64,000 nucleotides of DNA from positions 252,501 through 316,500 of the forward strand of contig NC_088306.1 in the NCBI RefSeq assembly GCF_032854445.1. Reading direction: 5' to 3'. The stretch comes from Liolophura sinensis. Its lineage: Eukaryota; Mollusca; Polyplacophora; Chitonida; Chitonidae. Below, piece by piece: positions 35,259 through 46,068 of the stretch. The notes beneath the pieces are model-generated. The model was not told the origin of the DNA. It saw only the letters and a list, made by a program, of their open reading frames with translations, and searched no databases. Position 1 is the first letter of the stretch; the number at the start of each line of letters is the position of its first letter. The translations under genes and the position numbers were made by a program.

Positions 35259-35883
35259 GGGCTTCGTAAGCACAACCTGGCAGTGAAAAAGGATGTTAAT
35301 TTAGTAGACTTAAGTATCAGTGCGCTGCTTCTGCATAACTCTTACAAGGTAGAAGCGTTGATGTAAACCACTAACGGAAAACAATAAACCTATCCTCAGG
35401 CTGGTGTTGTGCAGAATATACAATATTTTACTATGGTTTATTTGATGCCGAGCACAACATCTGCATGCCATGACATGTTGGCAATTGTCTTTTCGCAGTT
35501 AAGTGAATTTGTGTGAAATCTCCACTCACTATTTAGGAAATACTTATCTTTTATTTTAGTCATTAAATAATTGTAGTATTGCTAATACCTAATTATAAGG
35601 TTATCATTTTTATACATTTACAAAACAGTATGTAATCAACATTGAATTTAATGGTCAATACTGAAATAACTACCTTGAGACCAGTGAAAAGTCTGACTCC
35701 AGTGAGAGTTAAACGCCCAACCGGGTTTCTGTCCAAAGCGCTACCTGTGCTATACCAGTGTAGATGAGAACGGCTCATTAATGCTGCTTTTGTCCACCTA
35801 CAGGTAGTAAATAGCTGCAACTACACGGTAAGTAACTAGTAGTCATAGTGTTTTCAGAGTGAGGAATTAAATATATGTTGATG

Positions 35884-36130
35884 TGTAGGCCTGGTCGGCG
35901 AGTGTTTAGCGTGCTAGCGCAGCACAGTGACTCAGCAGCTTCCCAACAATGCCGTATCCGAGGGTTTGAGTTCATGTTGGCTTCCTAGCGCGTGGTAAGG
36001 TAAAATGTCTGATAGTAACCTGGAAATGGTCGTGGGTTTCCCTCGTTTTCTCTCCTCATCACCATAGTTCTGGCCGACGTCGTATATAAGTGAAATATTT
36101 TTCAGCAGGGCATAAAACACCAATCAAACA
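35884..36130 (+). mobile_element. tRNA-derived SINE, duplicate copy
   Basis: Duplicate of the SINE at 29157-29418, with an 11-bp deletion in the 'ggtttccccgagctctgctc' region. Confidence 0.8.
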
Positions 36131-36958
36131 TATAGATCAAATACATAATGAAATGTATTCCCTGTTGATGTTACAAACACAGTGTACAATCTTCTACATG
36201 ATGCAAGAGGGGATAGGAGAAGAAATAGGTCGACTGATAAATGAGGTTATGTTCAGGAAGCGTGCAAGAAAACGCTAAGTAAAAGTAAATAAATCACAAG
36301 TATCAACGGTTATTTTAAATGTGGCTGCTCCTGGAAAACAGGAAAAAGTAACTACAGTTGACAAAAGTTACAATTTTTAAAATATATTTTTGCTTTCATC
36401 AGATGTCATCCATGAACAATTTCTACGCTATTATGCAAAGTGGTTTTTTGACGTCATACAGTTTAAAGCAACTAAATGAATTCAGATTTATCTGAAATGG
36501 TTTGTTTATTAGATCTTAATTATAGAACAGGCATGTATACCAGATAAGTATTATATGCATTTACAAGGTATTTACCTAACAAGGTTGTTAATTAGCTGAG
36601 ACACGCGTTGAAGGCAGTATTAATTATGATCGCTTGACGCTGCCGTGTGTCTCCGCAACTCTTGGCACATTCCCATAGTGGTTACAAATAGTAACAGAAA
36701 CGTACCAGCCAGATAAAGTCATTCTATCCACAACAATATAATAGTCTGCCAGAATAGCTTAATGCAGGAGGCAATTTTATGTGTTTTATAAAACAGAAAC
36801 CTCTAAAATGTGAAAGAAAATGTTTTGTAGAGTGTTAAAAGCCATATTCACAAACAAAAACACACACCACACACACACTCAACTTCATTCACCCATCACC
36901 ACAAATCACCCGTTAAATTTTATTGTAAAGTTTAAAACTCTCTTTCTGTTAATATTAA

Positions 36959-37207
36959 GGGGACTCCGTGGCTCAGTTGGTGAGTGCGCTAGCGCAGCGT
37001 AATGACCCAGGAGCCTCTCATCAATGCGGTCGCTGTGAGTTCAAGTCCAGCTCACGCTAGTTTCCTCTCTAGTGGGAAGGTCCACCAGCAACCTGCGGAT
37101 GGTCGTGAGTTTCCCCCGGGCTCTACCGGGTTTCATCTCACCATGATGCTGGCTGCAGTCGTATAAGTGAAATATTCTTGAGAACGGCGTAAAAGAAATT
37201 ATAAATA
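36959..37207 (+). mobile_element. tRNA-derived SINE, duplicate copy
   Basis: Duplicate of the SINE at 30236-30484, nearly identical, with the same flanking 'aatattaa' on the left. Confidence 0.88.
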
Positions 37208-38451
37208 AATATTATTATGTGCACGTCACTTATACGTTATTGTACAATGAGAGTTATCCCCCCTTAACTGTTCACTCGGGCCTCACTGTGACATAGAAAT
37301 GATTAAATCCCACACACAGCATTTACTCGTCTTTTTCGAAGTCACTATAAAACAGTTTTAATTGGATATAACGTTTGCCAACGTTTAGTTAAAACCATCC
37401 TCCTTCACAATCTACTTGTAAATATGACCCGTATTTTTATTAATAACTCCCCTCTCGATTTTTATGGCATGAATAACCCTATAGTCTGGGACTAATATAA
37501 AAAAGTCCCAGCTATAGTGTTACACATATCTTGTCTCAATCCGCAATGCATCGTGGGATTTCACCTAGGGAATATATGTCGAGACATCTACACTGATACA
37601 TATATTTCAAACGTGACAAATACAAACACTGGCGTTCCATTATTCCTAGAAAATTATGTACACCAACATACTCGTAAATTTCTTCCAATCTTTTTTTTCT
37701 ATACAACTAGACCAAAAGACAAAACGTTGAAGTGAAAAATAAAAACACTATATTCAAATAAATAAACCGCACAAACGAGCGTGTGTATCATCATCCGTAA
37801 GGAAGTTACTTTCAGTTATATAGCATAGTTCCAGTCACTCTGGTAACATGGTATAAACTACCTAAGTCCTGACAGACTCGTTTATCCAAAAGTATGACAC
37901 AAAATTTCTCTGTCTGCCCGTGTGTCTGTCTGTCTGCCCGTCAGCATGTCAGCAACATTAGGGACGAAGTCATGCACATTTCGTGTGCATGTAGTTGGCC
38001 TATTTTGGTGATGCATATCAATAAACTTATTTAAACGATTCCTGTCCATCGCCATCTAGGACCAAAGTGCATATTGTTTTACCTTGTAATAGTGCCTGGC
38101 ATAGTACTGTCCCTCTGCTGAAACCCCTTCAGTCGAAGCCGAACTTTTCCTCGCCTCTGATATACGCGTACTTGTTTGCACACAATCTTAATTAAAATTA
38201 AGATTGTGTGCGGTGTTTACTGAAAATTAGACTGCACAATGAGGAACGTTATACATGTACTCGCTATATAAGGCCCCCTGACCAGTGGGAATGGGGGAGC
38301 TGACAAATTCCGTGTAAAAGGCTGGGGTATTGGAATTTACGTGGAGTGTGTGAGGGACATGATGTGAGGTGTATTGGGTGGGGTGGACTGATAACAAGTA
38401 CTTAATAATAAGTATGATAAGTACTTAACAATACATACCATTGTATGTAGT

Positions 38452-38668
38452 TATTAATATATTTGATTAGTGTTTTCAGCCGTACTTATGAGTATTTCAC
38501 ATATACAACAGTGGCCAGCATTATGGTGGGAGGAAACCTGGAAGAGCCCGGGGGAAACCCACGACCATTAGCAGGTTGCTGGAAGACCTTCCCACGTAGG
38601 CCTACGGTCGGAGAGGAAGCCAGTATGAGTTGAACTTGAACTTACAGCGACCGCACTGGAGAGGTCGC
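38452..38668 (-). mobile_element. tRNA-derived SINE, duplicate copy
   Basis: Duplicate of the reverse-oriented SINE at 31716-31930, again immediately upstream of a desaturase start. Confidence 0.85.
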
Positions 38669-38784
38669 ATTCTGCTGCGACACTATATGTAGTTACCACG
38701 TCAATCAAACTGTGAGTAAACAAACTTGACTGTTGTTTTACTGATTTTGGCCCTGTTGTTGTTGTTGCTAGGAATCTCTCCGCC

Positions 38785-39931
38785 ATGGATCGTCAGAGGC
38801 AGATTTGGCAATGGCTGCTTCTCAAGTTGTGTTTGGTCAGTTTGTTGAAAGAGGACAACAACCAGACCAAGGGCGAAAGAGGCACGCATCAACATCAACC
38901 AATCGATGACAAGCTCGAAAGAGAGGCTGACAATCTACCCACCATAGTTGACATCAAGAAAGTGATTCCCAGACACTGTTTCGAACCCAAAGTCTCGACC
39001 TCCATGTCTTACGTGGCCTTGGACGCCACAGCTATCGTGGTGCTGTACGTAGTTTTTGAGTGGGTCAGGAGTTCTTTCCCTTGGTACACCGTCTGCCTGA
39101 TCGCCCCATTATTCTGGCTCCTCCAAGGCACCCTTTTCACGGCCATCTTCGTCCTCGGACATGATTGTGGTCACGGGTCCTTTTCCAAGAGTGACGTGTT
39201 TAATGACGTCATGGGGACAATTCTTCGCACCTTCTTAATGGTCCCGTACTACTGTTGGAAGATATCTCACCGTAATCACCACAAACACACCGGCAACATT
39301 GACAAGGACGAAGTATTTTATCCAACGAGAAAAAAGGATAGCCCGGTGACGAGAACTTGGCTTCGGCTTGGGTATCGGATGGTATGCCTATTTAGCGATG
39401 GGATACGGCTCAAGGCCCGTGTACCATTACAACTTTCTCCACCGTGCCTTTTCGCGTCACGTCTTGGCCTGCGCGGTATCTGTGTCGTCTTTGGCGGTGT
39501 GGGTGGCCATCTTGTATCACTACACGGTGTACTTCGGCTGGGGTTCCCTAATGATCCACTACGTGATCCCGGCCTTCGTCTTCGCTAGCTGGGGGGTCGT
39601 CTTCACTTTTCTCCACCACACGGACGAAAATGTCCCTTGGTTCTCCGATCAGAAATGGAACTTTGTCCTTGGTCATTTGTCTTCCATCGACAGGGAATAC
39701 GGATGGGCTCATCGACTAACCCATGATATAGGCACCCATCAAATCCATCGTCTGTTTACCAAAGTGCCTCACTATCATCTACAGGAAGCTACGAGAGCAT
39801 TTCGACGACATTTTCCGCATCTGGTTCGATACAGTCGAGCCCCAATAATACCAACGTTCATAAAAATGTTCCGGAAGTACGTTCAACAGCACGTAATAGC
39901 GGACGACGCTGACTTTCACACTTACAAATAA
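38785..39931 (+). pseudogene. methyl-end desaturase pseudogene (recent tandem copy)
   Basis: Copy of 32049-33203 carried by the right segmental duplicate. The reading frame from the ATG at 38785 is shifted at about 39358/39359, where 8 nt present in the intact copy (tgctgcct, about 32623-32630) are missing. The shifted frame stops at 39588, while the original frame resumes and ends at TAA 39929-39931. Boxes 1 and 2 lie before the shift and are unchanged. Box 3 has also changed from HQIHH to HQIHR (CGT at 39749-39751), removing a di-iron ligand. Of 15 substitutions against the intact copy I count six replacements (M to I, L to F, H to R, Q to H, H to R, H to Q). Four can be polarised with the 8044 gene and are derived here. 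The splice acceptor and start context remain intact, so it may still be transcribed. Confidence 0.92.
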
Positions 39932-40077
39932 TGCCTCAGAAGTGTAATTATTTGAAGCCTGAGTAAAACATATAAACAATATTCCTTTATATGTGATTCT
40001 GTTCAGCTTTACTGTTTGTATTTGTTACAGAAGAACAGAATTGTTTGCTACTGTCCTTCTTGTGCGGCTCAGATATG

Positions 40078-40495
40078 CTGAACAAAAACATAAACGCACG
40101 AAGCAATTTTATATTGTGTTCTATCTTTATTAAATAACGCGTTAATTCAACAATTAGGGTAAGTATTTATTATCATTTGTGGCTTCATTTTCCCCCAGCT
40201 TTTCACATTTTAGGGCAATAATCCCGGACCTATGTTAGCATGAAAACAGAGTGGTCCGTAATCACAATTCACGCTCTTCGTGGTGCTAACGGTAGACACA
40301 CTCGATACTGATTGCTGTGAAGTGTGATTACCGACCACTGTGTTTACACGCTACCAGGTCCTGGATTATTGCCTTAAAATAAGAAAAGCTGGGGTGGGGG
40401 TGGGGATGGGGGTGCGGGTAAGTATAATGAATACTTTCCCTAATTGTTAAGTCAACAGGTTATTTAATATTTCGTGCGTTTATATGTTTGTTGAG
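40078..40495. mobile_element. foldback element, duplicate copy
   Basis: Duplicate of 33396-33823. It keeps the inverted-repeat structure and has a shorter G-rich tract (40390-40418). Confidence 0.8.
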
Positions 40496-41659
40496 TGTAC
40501 GGCGGACATCCATTTTAGCATATACTTTAATTTCCCTGACAGCCAAAGGAGTTATAAAGCCAAATAATTGACAGTATATTTTGCAGTGTCATAACCGTGT
40601 TGTGACGTTCTGAACGGCAATGTCCAATCAAAGGAACGTAATCCATTTGATTTAAGGAAGGTAGCTGGCTTAAGTTAACTTATAACACTCAGGTTTTGTT
40701 TAAAAACAATGTAATGATAGCATTTGTTGTGGGAACAAGTGGTATGGAATTAAAAATGAAGGCTACTGAAGAACTGTTTTTTCTAAGGAGCATTTAAGAT
40801 GTCTTCATTCACGTCACTCATGTTCGCATTACTTCTGACAATCAGAATTATGTTAGAATTTGAAAATTTATAAAATTGGAAACAAACTAGGACATACCTC
40901 CTCATTTTAGTGACGTTTCAATGAGCAAACTGTTGCGAGTCACGATAAATGTCAGCTTTTATTCTGTAAATTATCTCAGCAACACCAGAGATTACTGGAC
41001 ATCTAATATATAGATATTAACAGTACCGGCAAAAAATGAAATTGAAATATTTAACCTACTCCCCACCCCCCACCCCAAAAGAAGAAATGAAACGCGTTGG
41101 TGACACAGGGTTTTGACAACAGATGCTGGGATTTACTTGCACGTGCGACCTGCGGGTCTACGTTACACATGGTGACAACAGATGCTCAGATGAAGGTACA
41201 CTAATTGTCGTAGAAAATGAAAAATTTAATATTAAGTATTCAATTAACTTTCCCGTTTTGAAATTATAATGCAGGCTTATCATGCGAAAAAAGTAACTTG
41301 TTGTGGCCAATTTGTAAGCCGTGCATAAAGGAGCTAATTTTACTTGCAGGTGGTATTAAGATTGCTGATAAAGGCAAATCATACACAAATTTGAAGTCAC
41401 CGTATAGAAAACTCAATCTACCTTGATAACAGAAATGTTAGCATGCGCCCAACCGAAGATTTTATTACGTTCAGGGTATTCTGTTTCCCTCTGATGCGCC
41501 CATCGATTTATAAGATGGTAAAGTTTTTTGATGTACACATACCAATATTTGCTTTAATGTTTTCTATACCTGCTTAAACACCATTATCTGTCTTGTAATA
41601 CGTGTTGCTCAAACTAACTGTGCATATATATGATTACTGCGATTATACAGATCATGCAT

Positions 41660-42645
41660 ATGTGAGGTTGCTGTCCTGTTGATATACGTGTATCGATCAC
41701 GTGAAGTGTTTGTGGAAATATAGGATATCCTATATTGTATGTACGTGTCTGTGCAGAGTCATGTGGCACATATGCGAGGTTGCTGTCCTATTGACATACG
41801 TGTACCAATCACGTGAAGTGTTTGTGGAAATATACGCTATCCTATATTTTATGCACGTGTACGTGCCTGGTCATGCCTCACATATGTGGGATTGCTATCC
41901 TGTTGACATACGTGTAGCGATTACGTGAAGTTTATTTATTTATTTATTTGATTGGTGTTTTAAGCCGTACTCAAGAATGTTTCACTTATACGACGGCGGC
42001 CAGCATTATGGTGGGAGGAAACCGGGCACAGCCCGGGGGAAACCCACGACCATTCACAGGTTGCTGTAAGACCTTCCCACTTACGGCCGGAGATCACGTG
42101 AAGTGTTTTTGGAAATATGCGCTGTCCTATATTGTATGTATGTGTAAGTGCATAGTCATGTGGCACATATGTGAGGCTGTTGTCCTGTTGACATACGTGC
42201 ACCGATCACGTGAAGTTTTTGTGGAAATATAGGCTATCCTATATTGTATGTACGTGTACGTGGCACATATGTGGGGTTGCTATCCTGCTGGCATAGGTGT
42301 AGCGATCACGTGAAGTGTTTGTGGAAATACAGGCTATCCTATATTGTATGTATGTGTACGTGGCACATATGTGGGGTTGCTATCCTGCTGGCATAGGTGT
42401 AGCGATCACGTGAAGTGTTTGTGGAAATACAGGCTATCCTATATTGTATGTACGTGTACGTGGCACATATGTGGGGTTGCTATCCTGCTGGCATAGGTGT
42501 AGCGATCACGTGAAGTGTTTGTGGAAATACAGGCTATCCTATATTGTATGTACGTGTACGTGGCACATATATGGGGTTGCTATCCTGCTGGCATAGGTGT
42601 AGCGATCACGTGAAGTGTTTGTGGAAATACATCATATACTGATAT
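41660..42645. repeat. 100-bp tandem array carrying TCACGTGA sites
   Basis: The four rightmost units are almost identical with a 100-bp period (sites at 42301, 42401, 42501 and 42601); earlier units are diverged. Each unit contains 'agcgatcacgtgaagtgttt', 'ggctatcctatattgtatgt' and 'gtggggttgctatcctgctg'. Eight perfect TCACGTGA palindromes fall in the array. One related unit sits at the end of the left segmental duplicate (about 34975-35078), so the amplification happened next to the right copy only. A SINE interrupts the array. Confidence 0.92.
41932..42091 (-). mobile_element. 5'-truncated SINE inserted in the 100-bp array
   Basis: Reverse-oriented main-family SINE lacking its tRNA head, with the tail (ttatttatttatttatttg on the plus strand) at the low-coordinate side. 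The 13-bp flanks at 41919-41931 and 42092-42104 (GATT/CACGTGAAGT, one mismatch) are a target-site duplication made from the satellite unit itself. Confidence 0.9.
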
Positions 42646-42701
42646 ACGTGTACGTGCCTAGTCAGGTCGCACATATGTAAAGTGACTGTGAGGTGACACT
42701 A

Positions 42702-42836
42702 GTATTATGGTGGGAGGAAACCGGGCAGAGCTCGGCGGAAAACCACGGCCATCCGCAGGCTGGTGGCAGACCTTCCCACCTACGGCCAGAGAGGAAGCCA
42801 GCATGAGCTGGACTTGAACTCACAGCGACCGCCCTA
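42702..42836 (-). mobile_element. SINE fragment, reverse orientation
   Basis: Internal piece of the main SINE family ('attatggtgggaggaaaccg' to 'cttgaactcacagcgaccgc') without a tail. Confidence 0.8.
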
Positions 42837-43620
42837 TGTTGATAGACGTGCATTTTCGAGTGGCACATATGTGTGGTCTCGTGATATATACATATGTAAA
42901 TTTCATGATAGTACAGGCCTCTATATAGACATAATCATGACGTACATCTGTACATATAAATGTGATGACTCACACTAGCCCTGATATACATGCACATATA
43001 CGTGTACCCGTGACTTGTAGAGGTCTGTATGTGATGACTTGCGATATGTGATACTGGACGTACATACATGTAGACTTGATGAAAAGCGCTAGATGCGATA
43101 TACCAATACCATGTATCAATGATATACAAAAACAGCCAAAAAAAATGCTTATGCGTACTACTTTATGTGTAATTTCTGAATGTATTCTGGTCATCTAGAT
43201 GAACACCAGAAACTTTTACTTTTTTGTGCTGCAAAAACTGACAGAGGCCATTTATTCACTTTAATAATCATATGTGGGCCATGGCAGCTTTAAATATGTT
43301 TGCTGTGTTAATAGGCTACCTGGGTTGACAAAAGCTACATTCAATGTCCTCAACAAAAAATTTTACATATATGCACATCACTCTCAGTGTTCAAGCTTGA
43401 ATACTTTTTTGTGAAACCGGAGTGTGAGGAGTTCACAAAACTCAAGACATATGCTACAGCCGCAGCAATAGGAGCTGGACTTGAGTAGATATCTCACTGA
43501 TCCAAAACAAGTCAACACATTAACCATCTACATGAGCTATGTAGAGAAGTAAGGAATCACAATACTACATAAAAATTAGCAATCAGTTACAGAATGACGT
43601 CCCTAAAATGCCTGCCTCAC
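42837..43620. other. non-coding stretch, no gene seen
   Basis: Contains degenerate tacatgtac-rich sequence. I looked on the minus strand for exons following the deubiquitinase fragment at 43621-44589 and found none that continue its protein. Confidence 0.4.
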
Positions 43621-44589
43621 CTATGGAAAGATCCTGTACAGTCTTATTCACATCTCCCACAGGGTCTTCTTCATATATCCTCTCATAGAACAGGATGTAT
43701 GCATTCCACCACCTTTTCTGGCGCCGGTAGGACATCATGAAATCAGAAACAGATGCCCAATTGCCACAGGGGAGTCATTCTACTAACACAATAGCAATTA
43801 TGTTTTGCAGAGGAAACGTTTTAATCCACAGTACATGTAAAAGCCAAATGTAGAGGCATTCACGCATACCATCTCACTTGTAAACCTCCTCTGGTTTCAT
43901 GCACTCAGCTAATCTAATATGAAAGCTCATGAAAGCTCACAAGCCAAGGCTAACTGTCTCAAACAATGAATGCATTAATCACTTAGCCAGCGACTGTTTT
44001 TCCACAAGACTCTTGTCTTTCGAGGAGACTAGTATGCCAAGAGAACGGTACATAGAAACTAGGCTCAGTCTAAAAGGCTTTACATTACCAGCTGCTGTTA
44101 ACAAGTTTAACCATGAGAACTTTCATCTACATGAGAGAAGACTTTATGCCTTTTCACCTCCAGGATGTGGTCCTCTTCAACATGTGGTCAATGTTCCCCA
44201 CCAAAGCATGGGTTTTTCATCTCCTGTACACAACACAAAACCAGATAAATTACACTAAACAGGCCTTCCAGTGATTAGATTAAGCATGGGGATCACCGCT
44301 TATAGAAGAAGTCAGTTAGCTTACCTAGCAACATTTACATGTCACACTCTTGGTCATTATTTTTTCTTACAACAGCACACAGATGTGTAAAGGTTAAAAG
44401 AATTTATTTGCACGCAAGCAAAATGTGATGAATTAACATTTGCCTTTGTATTACGACTGTACATTTTCTTCATACCAATACATTATTTAGTTACATAGCT
44501 ACTATACACGAGAATCCTACCTCCTCGTCATCCATTTTGCGCTCTGTCACCTCTCCATCATCAACCTTCTGCCATTTAGATACAGGGGT
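43621..44589 (-). pseudogene. USP9X/FAF-type deubiquitinase, decayed exon fragment
   Basis: Three minus-strand segments match, in order, the end of the catalytic domain and the following region of USP9X-type ubiquitin C-terminal hydrolases as I remember them. Exon A (44589-44521, 23 codons) reads TPVSKWQKVDDGEVTERKMD and on, with a good acceptor (cttcttgaactgcag) and donor (GTAGGA). Exon B (44223-44158) starts EMKNPCFGGE, then hits a TGA; the expected next residues return in another frame as DHMLKR, which implies a deletion of about 14-17 nt. Exon C (43735-43621) reads MSYRRQKRWWNAYILFYER and on, with donor GTGAGG. However, the expected acceptor before it is absent: the sequence runs tttctgatttcatg with no AG. 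Exons before and after are missing. With introns kept, this is a duplicated genomic fragment rather than a retrocopy. The deletion, lost acceptor and missing neighbours support a pseudogene. The alternative is an assembly-broken piece of a real gene. Confidence 0.75.
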
Positions 44590-45082
44590 CTGCAGTTCAA
44601 GAAGGGGAGATTATCAAGGGAGAATTTGTAGTTGGTGAATAAACTGGTCTTTTGTGGATGATGCAGTGCAATGTAAATGTAAATGGTGATTTTTGGTCTA
44701 TTACGTCATTTATTGATCATATAAATATGACTTTTTTTTTAGTTTTCACACAAGAGTGAAGTTCCAAACAACTTGAATAAGTGGGGATTTGTATCCAGTG
44801 TGATGTTGAGTAAGGCTCAATCTGAATAAAAGCCATTGGACATGACACAATTGTACAACTGAACGTACCGTAAATGACCTGTTTACTAGGTTGAACATTT
44901 TGCCTGATTTTTTAAAGTTCCATTGGTCTTCGAATTTTGTTTATAAGTTTGTTTGGAAAGTGAGATGAAATGTCAGTTTCATTACCAAAAGTAACAACTT
45001 GGATATTTATTTGCCTTTAAAAATGCTCTTTTTGGAGTGAAATTTTATTTTATTTCCTGTAATCTGAAAATACTGAATTTGG
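44590..45082. other. non-coding stretch, no gene seen
   Basis: AT-rich spacer. The catalytic exons expected upstream of the deubiquitinase fragment are not found here. Confidence 0.4.
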
Positions 45083-46068
45083 CTGTCACATATGTCCATG
45101 TCTGTAGTAGCCTAAGCATCTGTCACATTTGCCCATGTCTGTTGTAGCCTAAGCATCTGTCACATTTGTCCATGTCTGAAGTAGCCTAAGCAGCTGTCAC
45201 GTTTGTCCATGTCTGTAGTAGCCTAAGCATCTGTCACATTTGTCCATGTCTGTAGTAGCCTAAGCATCTGTCACATTTGTCCATGTCTGTAGTAGCCTAA
45301 GCATCTGTCACATTTGTCCATGTCTATAGTAGCCTAAGCATCTGTCACATTTGTCCATGTCTATAGTAGCTTAAGCATCTGTCACATTTGTCCATGTCTG
45401 AAGTAGCCTAAGTATCTGTCACATTTGTCCATGTCTGTAGTAGCCTAAGCAGCTGTCACATTTGTCCATGTCTGAAGTAGCCTAAGCATCTGTCACATTT
45501 GTCCATGTCTGTAGTAGCCTAAGCATCTGTCACATTTGTCCATGTCTATAGTAGCCTAAGCATCTGTCACATTTGTCCATGTCTGTAGTAGCCTAAGCAT
45601 CTGTCACATTTGTCCATGTCTGTAGTAGCCTAAGCATCTGTCACATTTGTCCATGTCTATAGTAGCCTAAGCATCTGTCACATATGTCCATGTCTATAGT
45701 AGCCTAAGCATCTGTCACGTTTGTCCATGTCTGTAGTAGCCTAAGCATCTGTCACATTTGTCCATGTATATAGTAGCCTAAGCATCTGTCACATTTGTCC
45801 ATGTCTATAGCAGCCTAAGCATCTGTCACATTTGTCCATGTCTGCAGTAGCCTAAGCATCTGTCACATTTGTCCATGTCTGTAGTAGCCTAAGCATCTGT
45901 CACATTTGTCCATATCTGTAGTAGCCTAAGCAGCTGTCACGTTTGTCCATGTCTGTTGTAGCCTAAGCGGCTGTCACATTAGTCCATGTCTGTTGTAGCC
46001 TAAGCAGCTGTTACGTTTGTCCATGTCTGTTGTAGCCTAAGCAGCTGTCACATTAGTCCATGTCTGTA
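45083..46068. repeat. 37-bp tandem array, about 27 units
   Basis: Units of 37 bp (checked at 45241 and 45278) with 'tgtccatgtctgtagtagcc' and 'taagcatctgtcacatt'. Very homogeneous internally and diverged at the right edge. Confidence 0.95.

Larger units (their letters stand above)
35259..41773. repeat. segmental duplication, right copy
   Basis: Direct tandem partner of 28524-35078, collinear throughout. Indels seen include an 11-bp loss in the first SINE, a short insertion near 38120 and a short local duplication of 'gtgacaacagatgct' near 41170. Its desaturase is broken. High identity in non-coding parts indicates a recent event. Confidence 0.97.

Noticed and set aside
39368-39931. 187-codon open frame starting inside the desaturase pseudogene as a separate gene
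   Set aside because: It is the in-frame tail after the 8-nt deletion. It lacks boxes 1 and 2 and has a mutated box 3, so it cannot be a functional desaturase.
43929-44258. 109-codon plus-strand frame
   Set aside because: It overlaps the minus-strand USP9X-like exon B and has no protein family character.
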